Below, one piece after another: positions 7,961 to 16,977 of a stretch of 64,000 bases of DNA. Every line of letters begins with the position of its first letter. The first letter of the stretch is position 1. The position numbers were made by a program, and so were the translations under genes. A model generated the notes under the pieces. The model had not been told where the DNA came from, did not search any database, and saw only the letters and a program-made list of their open reading frames with translations. Origin of the DNA: an uncultured Lachnospiraceae bacterium (GTDB taxonomy: Bacteria > Bacillota > Clostridia > Lachnospirales > Lachnospiraceae); assembly GCA_910579805.1 (NCBI GenBank), contig CAJTWM010000003.1:1-64000 (forward strand), in the 5' to 3' direction.

Positions 7961-8627
7961 ATCTATACCCGATGCCCCAGATCGTTTGGATCCTCTTTGG
8001 CTTTTTCGGTTCCTCCTCTATTTTGTCCCGAAGCATTTTAATATGAACGGTGAGCGTTTGATTTTCACTGAAACTGTCTATTCCCCATATCCGATTAAAT
8101 AAATACTCCTTGCTCAAGGTTTTACCCGGATTTTCCGCAAGGAGAAGCAGAAGCTCATACTCCTTGACGGTCAAAGGGATTTCTTTGTTGTTTAAAAACG
8201 CCTGCTTTGCTTCTTTGTCAATAGAAACCGCGCCGGAATGAATCAGTGTATTTTCCTGCTTCAGGCTATAATTCCGCCGCATCAGGGCTTTGATCTTAGC
8301 TGATAGGATGTCCATGTCCACGGGCTTTTCCACATAGTCGTCCGCCCCCTGCATAAAACCGTTCATCTTATTCTCTTTATCCACCCTTGCGCTCAAAAAA
8401 AGAACCGGCACGTTGCTGGTTTCCCTGACCGATGCGCATACGGCAAAACCGTCCGTCTTTGGCAGGGAAACGTCCAAAACTATCAGTTTGACTTTCTCCG
8501 TTTTCAAAACTTCCAACGCCTCTTCTCCGGACAATACCCCCTCTACCAAATATCCTTCTTTCTCCAAAAAAATCCGCATCAGTTGGTTTAGTTCTTCATG
8601 GTCCTCTACTAAGAGAATGTCCTTCAT
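7947..8627 (-). CDS. OmpR-family response regulator
   Basis: The 226-residue protein has a receiver domain (residues 1-115) with the acidic pair E8/D9, phospho-acceptor D52 in LIVLDVSLP, and K in VEKPVD (about 104). The C-terminal winged helix (about 130-224) contains LTVKEYELLLLLAENPG and the end TIWGIGYRYE. AGGAGG stands before the ATG. It overlaps the kinase gene and follows the ABC transporter genes by 17 bases, so it probably controls the transporter operon. Confidence 0.94.
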   Translation of the reverse strand: MKDILLVEDHEELNQLMRIFLEKEGYLVEGVLSGEEALEVLKTEKVKLIVLDVSLPKTDGFAVCASVRETSNVPVLFLSARVDKENKMNGFMQGADDYVEKPVDMDILSAKIKALMRRNYSLKQENTLIHSGAVSIDKEAKQAFLNNKEIPLTVKEYELLLLLAENPGKTLSKEYLFNRIWGIDSFSENQTLTVHIKMLRDKIEEEPKKPKRIQTIWGIGYRYEEI

Positions 8628-8644
8628 CCCTGTTCCTCCTCACC

Positions 8645-9415
8645 CTAAAATCCCATTTCCATCAGCCAGTTAGATATCTTCCTTTCTCTCTCCCTTGTCT
8701 CCTGTTTATCCGTAAATTTTCCCAATACATACTCGCCCTTTATATTTCCGTCCTCTATATAAAGCACCCTGTCGTTTTTGGCCGCAACTTTCATATCATG
8801 TGTAACCAGCATGACCGTAGTTCCTTCCGCATTGATACGGTTCAATTCCTTCATAACCTCTTTGGAGTTCTGCTGGTTCAACGCACCGGTGGGTTCGTCC
8901 GCAAAGATCATTTTCGGATGATTGATCAAACTGCGGCAGATACAGGCCCTCTGTAATTGGCCGCCGGATACTTCATTTATATCATGCTCCGCTATTTCAC
9001 TGATCCCAAGCTTATGCATAAGTTCTTTGGCCCGGTTATTGATCTCCTTCCTTTTTGCCCGGTTCCTGCCGCTTTTTGATTGATATGCAGGCAGAACTAT
9101 ATTATCATAAATACTCAGATTTTTTAACATATACATCTGCTGGAAAATAAATCCCATCTCGTCCAGGCGAAGATCGCTCATCTGTCTTGCATTCAGGCTG
9201 CTCATATCCCTGCCGAAAAAGTCTACCTTTCCCGCCGTAATATGATCCATGCCGCTGACAGTATACAGCAGCGTTGATTTTCCCGAACCGCTGGGGCCCA
9301 TAACAGCCACCATTTCTCCCTGTTTGATTTCCATATTGATATTTTTCAGCACATTATTCTGCCTTTTATTTATAATATACGTTTTACATAAATCTCTTAC
9401 TTTCAATGAATCCAT
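8645..9415 (-). CDS. ABC transporter ATP-binding protein (MacB/LolD-type)
   Basis: The 256-residue ATPase has Walker A GPSGSGKST (residues 40-48), the MacB-type Q-loop region GFIFQQMYML, signature VSGGQLQRACI and Walker B MIFADEPTGALN with the H-loop VTHD. It partners with the large FtsX-like permease encoded just upstream on the same strand, with a short palindromic repeat between them. Such transporters are mechanotransmission machines that often confer resistance to peptide antibiotics rather than pumping bulk substrate. The C-terminal tail beyond residue 225 is longer than the core domain and of unknown role. Confidence 0.93.
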   Translation of the reverse strand: MDSLKVRDLCKTYIINKRQNNVLKNINMEIKQGEMVAVMGPSGSGKSTLLYTVSGMDHITAGKVDFFGRDMSSLNARQMSDLRLDEMGFIFQQMYMLKNLSIYDNIVLPAYQSKSGRNRAKRKEINNRAKELMHKLGISEIAEHDINEVSGGQLQRACICRSLINHPKMIFADEPTGALNQQNSKEVMKELNRINAEGTTVMLVTHDMKVAAKNDRVLYIEDGNIKGEYVLGKFTDKQETRERERKISNWLMEMGF

Positions 9416-9432
9416 ACATTCTCTCCTATCCC

Positions 9433-9490
9433 AGAGCGTGTATGAAAAATGATTTCCGCCATCTGAAGGAAAACTTTTTGAACACGCTCT
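9433..9490. repeat. 58-bp imperfect palindromic repeat between ABC ATPase and permease genes
   Basis: The ends AGAGCGTGT and ACACGCTCT are exact inverted copies, with inner arms TGAAAAATGATTTCC and GGAAAACTTTTTGA pairing imperfectly. One half recurs at 23774-23800 (AGAGCGTGTTTGAAAAATGC) and degenerate versions occur near 33417 and 36467. It is therefore a dispersed palindrome in this genome, probably REP- or MITE-like. Confidence 0.6.
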
Positions 9491-9532
9491 AATATATATT
9501 TTTTACAGATACTACAGATGTTGCTACAAACT

Positions 9533-11908
9533 TTATTCTATATTGTTTACTTCCTTCAGATCCACTTTCCTTACGCCGCCTGCGCAGAACAAAGACGACA
9601 CGCCTGTCACAAGGAACAAAAGGACCGGATACCCTGCAATAGCTTCCCATGTATTTGTCACTAATTCAATAGAGGTTGCGCCCATCATGGAAAAGATGGG
9701 GCCAATCGTAAAGGGCGCCAGTACATTTGACAATACGGTTCCTATCCCAATAGCCGCAGCCAGAATAAGAAGGATCCGCGCCGTCTGCCATGCCAAAAGC
9801 GATTTGTCTGAAAAGCCGATACTCTTCAGAAGCGCAATATCTCCCCGTTCCTTTGTCATGATTGTCTTCATCATCAGTATCGTTATCAGACTGTTAATCA
9901 TAAGCACGGTGCCTACGATAAAAATGGTCGTAAGATCGATCTGTTCCACGATCCCTCCTATCATGCTATCCAAAATGCCTTCCGCATTCATAACCTTATA
10001 ATCAGGAAAGATCTCCCGCAGCCTTTCACATGCTTCTTCGCTTTCCATTTCTTCTATTTCTGCCTGCAGGCAAAAGATCCCGGCTGCATATTCCTTTTCC
10101 AGTTCAGCGCTTCTGCTCACACGAAATCCCTGTCCCATGTTCATCATAGACTGATAAGTCCCTGTAATAATAAATTCTTTTGCCTCGTCTCCGGTCCCAA
10201 AGTGGATCGTGTCCCCTATCCCTACCCTCAGTTCTTTTGCCGTCAGCTCTGTGATCATCACTTCATTGGAAAGTTCCGGCTCCTGTCCGGAAAGCAGCGC
10301 ATAATGTCTGTCCCAGCTTCCCACTGCCTGTAGGACATAATAAGTTACTTTATCTTTAGGATCGTCTGCATAACAAGGGATCATATATCCTATATCTGCA
10401 CCGGTCTTTGCCGTCAATCCGTTTTCTTTTAATTTTTCTTCAATTTCCTCCATGTCCTGAAATAAAAGATCCATATCCACGATATAGGTTTCCCATCTTC
10501 CCGTATCCATGTAAACGTCTGAAGGACTGATGCTAAAGGAATAGATGATCCCGTCACTTTTAAGAGTACTTGCTGCGCTAAGCGGCAGCAGGATCAGTAT
10601 TGTTCCCAGACAAAAGGTAGCCAGTAAAATGCCGAACCGCTTTAAGCTGCTAAGTATGTCATTGACCGCCATATAAAAATACGGTTTCATTTTCGGGCGT
10701 TTCCATAACTTTAGATGATTTTTGACTTGGTATCTTTCACCGTTGGAGCCGTTTCTGATCGCCTCCATGGCTGAAATCTTTTTCAGCTTATTTGTACTCA
10801 GATAGCAGAAAAGAAGAACAATAAATACTACTGCCGCCGCACATGCAAAATTGATCGCCACATTCTGTTCCGTACTGTCCACCAAAATATTTACAATCGC
10901 CTGTTTCAATATCGCTTTGCCGAAAGGAAAGCCAAGAAAAAAACCGATCACTGCGCCTATTATGGAAATAGCGAGGTATTTGATCAGATATAGTCCCTTA
11001 ATTCCTGCATCCTTCATACCGATCGCTTTCATAATACCGATCTCCTTATAGTCCTCTTGCAAAGTAAACACGATCGTAAATCTAAGAACCAAAAAGGCCA
11101 GCAGTATCAGGCACACGCTTACTATGATAAGAATCGCTGCGATCAACATATCCATTATGTAGCACATACGGATGGTGCTTCTTCCTTCTATCGTGCTGAT
11201 TACCATAAAGCCCTGTTCCGCCCATTGCTCCTTAAACTTTTCTTTATCCGCATAATTTACATTATAGATCCGTGTATGGACCAATCCATCCTGTCTGGCA
11301 AATTTTTCTAAATCTTCTTCTGTGATCAGCGCTCTCTTAAACCCCATCATCGTACTTCCAAACACCGCGTCTTTTACAATCGCTGCAATCGTAAATTCCT
11401 GCTCAACTTCCCCCACTTTAATGGAAACCCGGTCTCCGACCTGAAGGTGGTTCTGTTCCGCCTCCGCCTTAAGAAATGCAATCTCTCCGGACTTTAAGGA
11501 AAGACTGCCGCCGTCCATCCTAAAGACTTTCATAAAATTTTCAGGGACCGCTCCAAGATGTAGTACATTGGTTCTTTCGTACTTTGTGCGCCCTTCTTCC
11601 TCCTGACATTTTGTGATCGTAATATCCTCGTTGGTCAGGTTAAAACCGTTTATGACTTCATATTCTTCAACGTTCTCATTTCCTTTCAAAAAATCTGCAA
11701 TCTCATCCGTTATACCGTCCGTCAATGCAACGGCAAAAAAATCCGGCGTTTTAGAGATTGAGATAAAATGGTCGATCGCTCCGTTTACCGCCACAAGATT
11801 ATCCACGCTGCTTGAAAGAAACATAGCTGCAAGAATAATAAACAACAGTAAAATAATGTTCATTGTCTTTTTTCGTTTCAGATCCTTTTTTAATATCCGA
11901 AAAAACAT
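9533..11908 (-). CDS. FtsX-like ABC transporter permease
   Basis: The 791-residue protein has the N-terminal helix near residues 17-35, an extracellular MacB-type domain (about 40-245), then helices at about 255-280, 305-330 and 350-370, which is the FtsX core. A second half (about 415-790) repeats the plan with a helix, an extracellular domain and three C-terminal helices. This duplicated layout is usual for permeases of BceAB/MacB-like systems. The SD GGGAGG precedes the ATG. It is the first gene of the ABC-response regulator-kinase operon. The RIT element inserted about 65 bases upstream of its start, so its native promoter may be displaced. Confidence 0.9.
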   Translation of the reverse strand: MFFRILKKDLKRKKTMNIILLLFIILAAMFLSSSVDNLVAVNGAIDHFISISKTPDFFAVALTDGITDEIADFLKGNENVEEYEVINGFNLTNEDITITKCQEEEGRTKYERTNVLHLGAVPENFMKVFRMDGGSLSLKSGEIAFLKAEAEQNHLQVGDRVSIKVGEVEQEFTIAAIVKDAVFGSTMMGFKRALITEEDLEKFARQDGLVHTRIYNVNYADKEKFKEQWAEQGFMVISTIEGRSTIRMCYIMDMLIAAILIIVSVCLILLAFLVLRFTIVFTLQEDYKEIGIMKAIGMKDAGIKGLYLIKYLAISIIGAVIGFFLGFPFGKAILKQAIVNILVDSTEQNVAINFACAAAVVFIVLLFCYLSTNKLKKISAMEAIRNGSNGERYQVKNHLKLWKRPKMKPYFYMAVNDILSSLKRFGILLATFCLGTILILLPLSAASTLKSDGIIYSFSISPSDVYMDTGRWETYIVDMDLLFQDMEEIEEKLKENGLTAKTGADIGYMIPCYADDPKDKVTYYVLQAVGSWDRHYALLSGQEPELSNEVMITELTAKELRVGIGDTIHFGTGDEAKEFIITGTYQSMMNMGQGFRVSRSAELEKEYAAGIFCLQAEIEEMESEEACERLREIFPDYKVMNAEGILDSMIGGIVEQIDLTTIFIVGTVLMINSLITILMMKTIMTKERGDIALLKSIGFSDKSLLAWQTARILLILAAAIGIGTVLSNVLAPFTIGPIFSMMGATSIELVTNTWEAIAGYPVLLFLVTGVSSLFCAGGVRKVDLKEVNNIE

Positions 11909-11972
11909 ACTTTTTTTCCTCCCGACTTCAAATTCCGAAAGCGTTTCTTTATATTTGGGTAAGTGTATTTGT

Positions 11973-12067
11973 CATGCCGCTTAATTTTTTATGCCGATAA
12001 AATGTTTCCAGACACTTTCATAGCCTTGTTTGAGTCAAAAAACATCGGTCTAATTTTTTGATAGTTA
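11973..12067 (+). repeat. Left 95-bp terminal inverted repeat of the RIT element
   Basis: It begins CATGCCGCTTAA and ends TTTTTTGATAGTTA. Compared with the reverse complement of the right repeat, the outer 12 bases, a central CATAGCCTTGTTTGA block and the inner ATCGGTCTAATTTTTTGATAG are shared; the intervening parts diverge. Confidence 0.88.
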
Positions 12068-12143
12068 GTTATTACGATTTCCTTCCAAATTCGATATTAT
12101 CTTTGTTACACTAAAAATTTCTCTATCGAAAGGAAGGAATAAT

Positions 12144-13400
12144 ATGAGTTTTAATGAAGAACAGTTTCGCCGGCTGGTTGACGAAACTGAAAAAACAATT
12201 ATTGCGTTAGGGACGACTGCGCAGGCTGTCCTTGACAGGCATAAGCGCTTTACGGAACAGCTGGCAGGCTTCCTGCGTGAAAAGGACTGCGGGTTTGACC
12301 TGCAGTTATGCCTCGACTATGTAAACACCCTTGAGCATGACCCGGCTTCAAAGCTGAACAGCTCCTATGTTGACTGGATTGCTTTCCACCGCTTCGTGCA
12401 TCTGCTCGCAGAACAGGAACAGGGAGCTTTGACATCATGGAGGCATTACCTCACTGAAAAACCTCCCGAACTGCAGAGCAGCGAATTTAACGATGCGCTC
12501 CAAAAATATGCGGAGCATGAATCCTCTGAACTTGGGCTAAAGGAAGATACTGTAAAAGGCAGGGTGTCGTGGGTCAGGAAAATGTTTTTATACTTTGAAA
12601 GCCACGGCAGGTACAGCCTTAACGGGCTTACCCATGCAGATATTTCAGGCTATCTCCTTTCCGACAGGTTTAAGGGGCGCGCCCCAAAAGGCGTACACGG
12701 TGAACTGTACTGCCTTAAAAATTTCTGGCTTTATGCGGAGGAATACGGATTAGTGGATACAATGAGCCTGCACTCGGCAATCATCATCCACAGGGTCAAC
12801 AGCAGCAGGATCATCACAGCATTAACCCGCCAGCAGGAGGCGGATATCCTTGAGGATGAACAGGGTTCTTCCGTAAATAAAAGGGATATCGCAATCGGGC
12901 TGCTGGCGCTTCATACGGGATTGAGGAGCTGCGACATACGCGCCCTGAAATTTCAGGATATCAACTGGGATAAACAGTATATTTCCTTGGTACAGCAGAA
13001 AACAGGGGTGCCATTACAGGTGCCGATTGATGCGGAAACAGAAAACGCCATCATCGATTACGTCCTCCATGAACGCCGTGAGTGCAATTCCGACTATATC
13101 TTTGTTACGGGCGTCGGCCCGGTTCAGGGACTAAAGCGCAGGCATTACCGCATCAGATACCGTGCAAAGGGAACTCCTTCGGAGGATACAATCCCCCATG
13201 ACGGTCTGCATATATTCAGGCGCACTTTTGCGTCAAGGCTCCTTAATTCGGGAGCTGCCCTTCCGGTCATTTCTGAAATGCTGGGGCATACCGACAGGAA
13301 TTCCGCGCAGTGCTATCTTTCCACAGATGAAGAGAAAATGAAAAGGTGTTCGCTTTCCCTCTCCCTGATCCCTTATGAGGGAGGTGCTTACCATGTATAA
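12144..13400 (+). CDS. RIT tyrosine recombinase 1
   Basis: The 418-residue protein has an N-terminal SAM-like core-binding region (about 140-215) and a C-terminal catalytic domain. Catalytic residues are in HTGLRSCDIRALKF (first Arg), GLHIFRRTFASRLL (His-x-x-Arg), LGHTDRNSAQCYLS (second His and the nucleophile Tyr). SD AAGGAAGG stands eight bases before the ATG. Its 3' end overlaps the second recombinase gene by eight bases. The long N-terminal extension before residue 130 differs from the other two and matches the first member of RIT trios. Confidence 0.92.
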   Translation: MSFNEEQFRRLVDETEKTIIALGTTAQAVLDRHKRFTEQLAGFLREKDCGFDLQLCLDYVNTLEHDPASKLNSSYVDWIAFHRFVHLLAEQEQGALTSWRHYLTEKPPELQSSEFNDALQKYAEHESSELGLKEDTVKGRVSWVRKMFLYFESHGRYSLNGLTHADISGYLLSDRFKGRAPKGVHGELYCLKNFWLYAEEYGLVDTMSLHSAIIIHRVNSSRIITALTRQQEADILEDEQGSSVNKRDIAIGLLALHTGLRSCDIRALKFQDINWDKQYISLVQQKTGVPLQVPIDAETENAIIDYVLHERRECNSDYIFVTGVGPVQGLKRRHYRIRYRAKGTPSEDTIPHDGLHIFRRTFASRLLNSGAALPVISEMLGHTDRNSAQCYLSTDEEKMKRCSLSLSLIPYEGGAYHV

Positions 13401-14352
13401 AAGCGGTTTCTCCATAGATATAGAAAACATGGTTGCACAACTGCGCAGCTCCGGTCTTAAAGTGGTTTATATTGATTATTTCCTGCATGATTTTGATGGA
13501 TACTGCTTTGACAGATACCCTGATGCCAGCCTGCTCTCAAAAGAAATATCCGAATCATGGATACATGACATGAAGTCTGAGTCACGCTGCCATTACGCCC
13601 GCAGGGTCAGGACAATGAAGCATCTTGGGGAATACCAGCAGTCCATCGGCAAAAATGCATATGTTCCTAAATACAGTGTGTGGTACAAAACGAAAGATGA
13701 ACCCCGCCTGTTCAGTGATGAGCAGTTACAGCAGTTCTTCGCCAGTGTAGATTCCGGCGTAAAGACAACGGATATCTTTCCCCATAATGACCTGATCTTT
13801 CCCTGTTTCTTCAGGATGCAGTATTGCTGCGGGATGCGAAGTTCGGAAGTCTGCAACCTTACGGTTGATGATGTGGATCTATCCGGCGGCACGGTCAGCA
13901 TCTATCGGTCAAAAGGCTTTATGGATCGCAGGATATATATGAGCGATGACCTGCTGAGCCTGTGCCGGGATTTTGACAGGCACTACTCATCCGTCCTTCC
14001 GGGGCGGCAGTATTTCTTCCAGCCCAGCAGTCAGAAACCCTGCTATAACAGCGGCAACATCGTAAGGGTATTTGACGGCATCCTGAAAAAAGCCGGGCTG
14101 CTCGATGTGAAAGGGAAAAAATTCACTCCCCACGGGCTGCGCCATCTGTTCGCAGTACAGAACATCAAAAAATGCGTTGAAGCGGGCGAGGACTTTGCCA
14201 ACTGGATGGAGTACCTCTGCCAGTATATGGGGCATAAGCACATCAAGTATACCCTGTACTATCTCCACATAACTTCACAGCTGTTCCCGGTGTATCAGGA
14301 TAAACTCCGCCAGCTTGAGGAAGGGATAGGTGTAAAGTATGCCGAAGAATAA
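13393..14352 (+). CDS. RIT tyrosine recombinase 2
   Basis: This 319-residue recombinase starts at MYKSGFSIDIENMV, chosen because GGGAGGTG lies eight bases before this ATG while the upstream in-frame ATG has none. Catalytic motifs are YCCGMRSSEVCNLT (Arg), PHGLRHLFAVQ (His-x-x-Arg) and MGHKHIKYTLYYLH (His and Tyr). It overlaps both neighbours by a few bases, implying translational coupling and fixed stoichiometry of the three enzymes. Confidence 0.92.
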   Translation: MYKSGFSIDIENMVAQLRSSGLKVVYIDYFLHDFDGYCFDRYPDASLLSKEISESWIHDMKSESRCHYARRVRTMKHLGEYQQSIGKNAYVPKYSVWYKTKDEPRLFSDEQLQQFFASVDSGVKTTDIFPHNDLIFPCFFRMQYCCGMRSSEVCNLTVDDVDLSGGTVSIYRSKGFMDRRIYMSDDLLSLCRDFDRHYSSVLPGRQYFFQPSSQKPCYNSGNIVRVFDGILKKAGLLDVKGKKFTPHGLRHLFAVQNIKKCVEAGEDFANWMEYLCQYMGHKHIKYTLYYLHITSQLFPVYQDKLRQLEEGIGVKYAEE

Positions 14353-15349
14353 GCCTGCAAAAATGTTTTTTATCTATGTCAAGGATTTCCTCGACAATAT
14401 GCGGATTGAGTTGAAAAGCGAAAGAACCGTACAGACTTATAAGGAATCCCTGAACGCTTTCCGCCTTTACCTGCGCCAGGTTCATGGCAGGCAGGTTGAC
14501 GAGATTACATTTGAGTACGTGACAGAGGACACCATCCGCAGGTTTACCAGCTGGGTTGCCGAAAACAACAGCATCGGGACAAGGAACATCCGGCTGTCCG
14601 CAATAAAGTCATACCTGCAGTACGCAGCGGACAGGGATATCGCACTGATACCATTGCAGTTAAAAGCGGCGAAGATCAAGCATAAAAAAACCTACCCGAA
14701 GAAGCATAACTGGCTGGATAAGGAACAGGTGGTTCTTTTGCTGGAACAGCCTGCCGCTACAAAAACCGGCATACGTGACCGTTTTATTATCCTCTTCCTT
14801 TTTTCGACAGGGGTGCGCCTTGACGAGTTCCGCCACATAAAGCTGAAAGACATCATAACGGAGGAAAAATATCCCTATGTCATGGTCACCGGAAAAGGGA
14901 GAAAAAAACGCATTATCCCGGTTTCGGATGAAACTTTTATGGAGAATTACAGCTATTACTGCACCCTTTACCATCAGAATAAAAATATGGAAGACTACCT
15001 GTTTTTTACAGTGAGCCGTGACGGAAGGGGCATGATGTCAGAAGATAATGTCCAGCGTATCCTTAAAAAGTATGCTGATATGGCACGTAAAACTGATTCC
15101 TCCTTTCCGAACGTACATCCGCACCTGATGCGGCACTCATATGGCGCCCAGCTGTACCGGCTCGGCTTATCCCTTGCGGAGATCGCCAAACTGCTTGGGC
15201 ACGAAAATATCACCACGACAGAAATCTATGCAGAAACAGACCTTGCAATGGCGACGGAAGCCCTCAAAAAGATGATTGGAAACCAGCCTGCCCGTGAATG
15301 GGATAATCTTTCTGAGGAAGATAAAGTAAAATTTCTTGGATTAAAGTAA
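14339..15349 (+). CDS. RIT tyrosine recombinase 3
   Basis: The 336-residue protein has an N-terminal SAM-like domain (about 5-95) and catalytic motifs STGVRLDEFRHIKL (Arg), HPHLMRHSYGAQL (His-x-x-Arg) and LGHENITTTEIYAE (His and Tyr). It overlaps recombinase 2 by 14 bases. Its stop codon is the first three bases of the right terminal inverted repeat, so gene and element end are fused as tightly as possible. Confidence 0.92.
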   Translation: MPKNKPAKMFFIYVKDFLDNMRIELKSERTVQTYKESLNAFRLYLRQVHGRQVDEITFEYVTEDTIRRFTSWVAENNSIGTRNIRLSAIKSYLQYAADRDIALIPLQLKAAKIKHKKTYPKKHNWLDKEQVVLLLEQPAATKTGIRDRFIILFLFSTGVRLDEFRHIKLKDIITEEKYPYVMVTGKGRKKRIIPVSDETFMENYSYYCTLYHQNKNMEDYLFFTVSRDGRGMMSEDNVQRILKKYADMARKTDSSFPNVHPHLMRHSYGAQLYRLGLSLAEIAKLLGHENITTTEIYAETDLAMATEALKKMIGNQPAREWDNLSEEDKVKFLGLK

Positions 15350-15441
15350 CTATCAAAAAATTAGACCGATTTTTTTGATTCAAACAAGGCTATGAATAGA
15401 CGTTTGAAGATAAATATCGGTCTTATATTTTAAGCGGCATG
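15347..15441 (-). repeat. Right 95-bp terminal inverted repeat of the RIT element
   Basis: Inverted relative to the left repeat and identical in length. It begins with the stop codon of recombinase 3 (TAACTATCAAAAAATTAGA) and ends TTAAGCGGCATG. An ACCGATATTTA block near the outer end is a second, inverted copy of the inner ATCGGTCTA motif, a layout that suggests paired recombinase-binding sites. Confidence 0.88.
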
Positions 15442-15449
15442 AAAAATTT

Positions 15450-15467
15450 TAGACCGATATCGGTCTA
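15450..15467. repeat. Perfect 18-bp palindrome just outside the RIT element
   Basis: TAGACCGATATCGGTCTA is self-complementary and repeats the ATCGGTCTA motif found inside both terminal repeats. It lies nine bases beyond the right end. It may be part of the target site or an old element end. The remaining stretch to 15611 is AT-rich and holds nothing else I can support. Confidence 0.5.
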
Positions 15468-15611
15468 ATAAATGAAACACGCACTAAAAGCAGTTTATCT
15501 CAACAATTATTAAAAAATCCTTAAATAGAAAAAGAAAGCAGAAAATCTGCTTCAGACTTCCTGCCCTCTTCCGATATTTTTTCAGACACTAGATCATATG
15601 ATCTCTAAGCT

Positions 15612-16877
15612 TTATGGTTTCCACTCAATATCGGTATCTTTCTCTATCTTTGTTGCAAAATCAAAATTCCAATCGCCGGAAACTGCCGGACTCAGGACCG
15701 GACGTGATGCCGTCTCTCCATGCTTTACCGTCTGTGTCCCAAATACCTGTCCCTGATATAGGAACCGTACCGTATATGACCGGTCTTTTGTATCCTCCTC
15801 GGTCGATGTTTCTTCAGGCGGCGCCTCGCCGGAGGATGTTTCTTTGGGCGGCGTCTCACCTCCGGGACGCTGTCCCCCTCCTATCGGCGGAATGATTACA
15901 GGCAGCGTTTTAACGGGCGGCGTTACCGTGACCGGTATGACCCCCGCCGCTGGTTTTTTGCCGGTACGCTCCGATTCCGGCTGCTTTGTGTTCCTCGCCG
16001 TTTCGTTTTCCTCCGATTCCTGTCCGGACTCTTCTTCCGTTCCCTCTTCCGAGCTATCCGTTTCCTCTTCCGCTTCCGGCTCCTCCGGTTCGGTTTCTTC
16101 CTCCGCCGGTTCTTCTCCCGTTTTCTCCCTGATCAGTTCTTCCAGCCTTTCTTTGCTGATCCCTACGACTCCGGCCTGATTCTCTATAAGAGCCTGTAAC
16201 GTATAAAGAGACTGCAGTGGAAGTTCTTCAAATTTTATGTCCTCAGGCCCCCTCAAATACTCCGTTAGGTTCGTATCACTGTATATGACGACTTCATCAC
16301 CGCCTTCTACGCTTACCTCGTCGTCCATTGTCCCGTCCGGATAGATCAATTTGGAACTTACCTTTCCTTCAAAGGTAGATAATTTCGTATAAACCTTCCC
16401 GTCTTCGTCAAAATATACTTCAACACGGAATATGGTTCCCCTGACCGCCATGACCGCGTTGGGTGTCGTGACCTCATAAGCAGAGTCCGCGCTCAAAGGA
16501 TTTTGAATCTCGTTTGTAATGGCTCCCTTCGTCAGTTGGATCTTCGTTTTTGAATCTGCCTTCGTTCCGGCTGCTTCAATACAAAACTCCGTATTTTCCT
16601 CTGCCGTAACATACTTATCATCATCCAGCTTTAGACGCATGGAACTGTCTTCCGCCACCCTGACCCGGTCTCCGGATTCCAAATAGAGCTGCTCTACCGC
16701 ATCGATTTCCCCGACCTCTTCGCGCACAATGTCCGCCTTCCCTGACAATTCATAAATTAAAATGGAACGATAGCTGTCTTTTTTCATTACATTTATTATA
16801 ATCAGCACGATTCCGGTGACTGCCAACGACGCCGCTGCAAGAGCTATTGCAATCTTAATTAATATTGGTTTCTCCAT
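15612..16877 (-). CDS. FecR-domain membrane-anchored surface protein with InlB-type repeat
   Basis: The 421-residue protein begins MEKPILIKIAIALAAASLAV, an N-terminal membrane anchor. A FecR-like beta domain covers about residues 50-200 (YLESGDRVRVAEDSSMRLKL, then TTPNAVMAVRGTIFRVEVYF, the most family-typical segment). A long acidic low-complexity Pro/Glu/Thr linker follows (about 260-360), and the C-terminal YTVRFLYQGQVFGTQTVKHG resembles the InlB B-repeat beta-grasp fold. In Gram-negative bacteria FecR relays TonB signals to sigma factors; no sigma factor or TonB system exists here, so this is a non-classical use. The ATG at 16877 follows a hairpin and GGGG. It ends the run that begins with the CHASE2 cyclase gene. 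Confidence 0.82.
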   Translation of the reverse strand: MEKPILIKIAIALAAASLAVTGIVLIIINVMKKDSYRSILIYELSGKADIVREEVGEIDAVEQLYLESGDRVRVAEDSSMRLKLDDDKYVTAEENTEFCIEAAGTKADSKTKIQLTKGAITNEIQNPLSADSAYEVTTPNAVMAVRGTIFRVEVYFDEDGKVYTKLSTFEGKVSSKLIYPDGTMDDEVSVEGGDEVVIYSDTNLTEYLRGPEDIKFEELPLQSLYTLQALIENQAGVVGISKERLEELIREKTGEEPAEEETEPEEPEAEEETDSSEEGTEEESGQESEENETARNTKQPESERTGKKPAAGVIPVTVTPPVKTLPVIIPPIGGGQRPGGETPPKETSSGEAPPEETSTEEDTKDRSYTVRFLYQGQVFGTQTVKHGETASRPVLSPAVSGDWNFDFATKIEKDTDIEWKP

Positions 16878-16977
16878 ACTACACCCCATGCATATCGCAA
16901 GCCTGCTTGCGATACTGCTTAAATAGAAAGTTGTAAAATCTTTGATTTTTCAGCCTATCCTCATATCTTTCCGCTCT
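16878..16977 (-). promoter_or_regulatory. Hairpin-SD leader (TATCGCAAG type) before the FecR gene
   Basis: On the minus strand TATCGCAAG and CTTGCGATA pair around CAGG (plus-strand 16893-16914), followed by TGCATGGGG, which supplies the SD. Upstream lies a second hairpin (GAAAAATC/GATTTTAC). About 74 bases are nearly identical to both copies upstream of the CHASE2 cyclase gene, 7 kb away in the same run. Confidence 0.6.

Larger units (their letters stand above)
11973..15441. mobile_element. Complete Recombinase-In-Trio (RIT) element
   Basis: Three overlapping plus-strand tyrosine recombinase genes are enclosed by terminal inverted repeats of exactly 95 bases each. This is the defining organisation of RIT elements, in which three different recombinases act together. 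All three enzymes keep their catalytic residues and reading frames, so the element may be active. It carries no passenger gene. I see no obvious target duplication: outside the left end is GTATTTGT and outside the right end is AAAAATTT. It sits between a transporter operon start and the FecR gene. Confidence 0.88.
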
